The notes beneath the pieces were generated by a model. It made no database searches, was not told the origin of the DNA, and saw only the letters and a list, made by a program, of their open reading frames with translations. A stretch of 64,000 bases of DNA from Rhizophagus irregularis (Eukaryota; Glomeromycota; Glomeromycetes; Glomerales; Glomeraceae). Below, one piece after another: positions 63,060 to 64,000 of the stretch (the first letter of the stretch is position 1; the number at the start of each line of letters is the position of its first letter). The translations under genes were made by a program, and so were the position numbers. The stretch lies in NCBI RefSeq assembly GCF_026210795.1, contig NC_089440.1:1426001-1490000 (forward strand), written 5' to 3'.

Positions 63060-64000
63060 TCATAGACCAATTGCGTATATTTTATCAAGAGTTTGTTTTT
63101 GTCGATAAAGTGTACCCATTCTATGAAAAAAGATGTGATGAAATCGAAAGTCAGTATATTTCTTTAATTTAATAAATGTATAAACGAACAATCAATCATA
63201 TTTACCTTTTCTCTTTTTCTAATTCCGCGTTCAAATATACGCAGGTTTGAGTTAGACGATTGATTTCATCAAGAAGAAATGACTCCTTTCTTTGCATATT
63301 TTTCATATGTGAAACGGCTATATATAAAAAAATATTTATTATTACACGCCCAAAATAAAAAAGAAACGCGTAGATTCAAATTAAATACCTTTTTGTAACA
63401 AAACGGCTTTACTCAATTTACGACCAGTATAAGTTGTCGGAAGTTGTCTGCGAAGTTCTTCGAATCCATCTTTGATTTCAGCACGTCGTTTTTGTTCTGA
63501 TTGAATATGTATTTGACGCCGAAACTCAACCTGTGACATTGTACTATTTTGGGTACAAGGTAATATTAGATGATTGCAACTATAATTTAATTGAAAAAGA
63601 GAAAAAAAAAATGTGAAATCACAAAGAATTTACAACAGAAAATGTCGCGTCATATCTTTTTTTAAGTCCAAGAAAATTTTGAAATTGATACTTGCCTTAC
63701 ATTATCATCAACATCATCACCACCATCCATCGACGATGTTTCACATTGCTCATCACGTGTTGATTTTCTCCGTCGTTTACAACCTGACTTTGCACTTTCA
63801 TATTTTTCTTTACTATATTGAAAAAATTCTGGAACATCCAACTCATCAGCAGTTGGAGAATCACGATATTCAAGTAACGAAAGTGGTGATGAAGGTGAAT
63901 GAGAGGGAGAAATTATTTGAGAGACTTGTGATGGTTGTGAATTATCAATAGAATACATGTTTAATGATAAAGTTGGATTCATGCTCAATGGAAGGGGTGG
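63060..64000 (-). CDS. bHLH transcription factor, Mlx/Mondo-like (may be 5'-partial)
   Basis: Exons 64000-63692 (edge), 63530-63389, 63317-63206 and 63120-63060. From the ATG at 63982 it gives 201 aa, but the frame stays open to the window edge (PPLPLS before the M), so the N-terminus may be missing. The first ~95 residues are Ser/Pro-rich, then acidic, with a basic KSGCKRRRKSTRDE. The bHLH has HIQSEQKRRAEIKDGF as its basic part and first helix (His, Glu and Arg-Arg in the positions that read CACGTG E-boxes), the loop TYTGRK, then LSKAVLLQKAVSHMKN. A short leucine-zipper-like helix follows (LLDEINRLTQTCVYLNAELE). The KLSKA(V/I)xLQK second helix is typical of Mlx/Mondo proteins. It is predicted to be a nuclear, dimeric transcription factor; target genes are unknown. 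Confidence 0.88.

Overview
The window looks like nuclear DNA of a fungus, most likely an arbuscular-mycorrhizal fungus of the Glomeromycotina (Rhizophagus type). The reasons are a very high A+T content, eukaryotic genes cut by many short GT-AG introns (most about 50-115 nt), conserved fungal/eukaryotic housekeeping proteins, and large repeat-rich stretches. The species call is inference. Where I give exon joins, I derived them by hand, checked that the reading phase is kept across each one, and have no transcript data.

Left part (1-23 kb) is repeat-rich and gene-poor. It holds a duplicated segment (1-1024 against 5723-8450), a degenerate telomere-like tract, a minus-strand pair of ORFs (coiled coil, then a PD-(D/E)XK/Mrr-like nuclease), a six-exon isochorismatase-type hydrolase, a stand-alone response-regulator receiver, and a ~3.8 kb satellite array. 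The array is interrupted by an internally deleted hAT transposon with an 8-bp target duplication and by two copies of a hAT-type MITE.

Middle part (23-50 kb) is a compact housekeeping block: a 1308-aa intronless coiled-coil protein (+), a 10-exon ankyrin-repeat protein (+), RVB1/Pontin AAA+ ATPase (8 exons, -), UTP17/WDR75 of the small-subunit processome (16 exons, +), TFIIE-beta (7 exons, -) and a Nup155/Nup170-type scaffold nucleoporin (29 exons, -). RVB1 (box C/D snoRNP assembly) and UTP17 (pre-18S processing) are divergent neighbours and both serve ribosome production. The nucleoporin and TFIIE-beta belong to nuclear transport and Pol II initiation.

Right part (50-63 kb) is a ~13 kb AT-rich gene desert with microsatellites, two minisatellites and a perfect 28-bp palindrome. 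It ends in a minus-strand Mlx/Mondo-like bHLH gene that touches the right edge and may continue beyond it. I found no CRISPR array, rRNA or tRNA that I could support.
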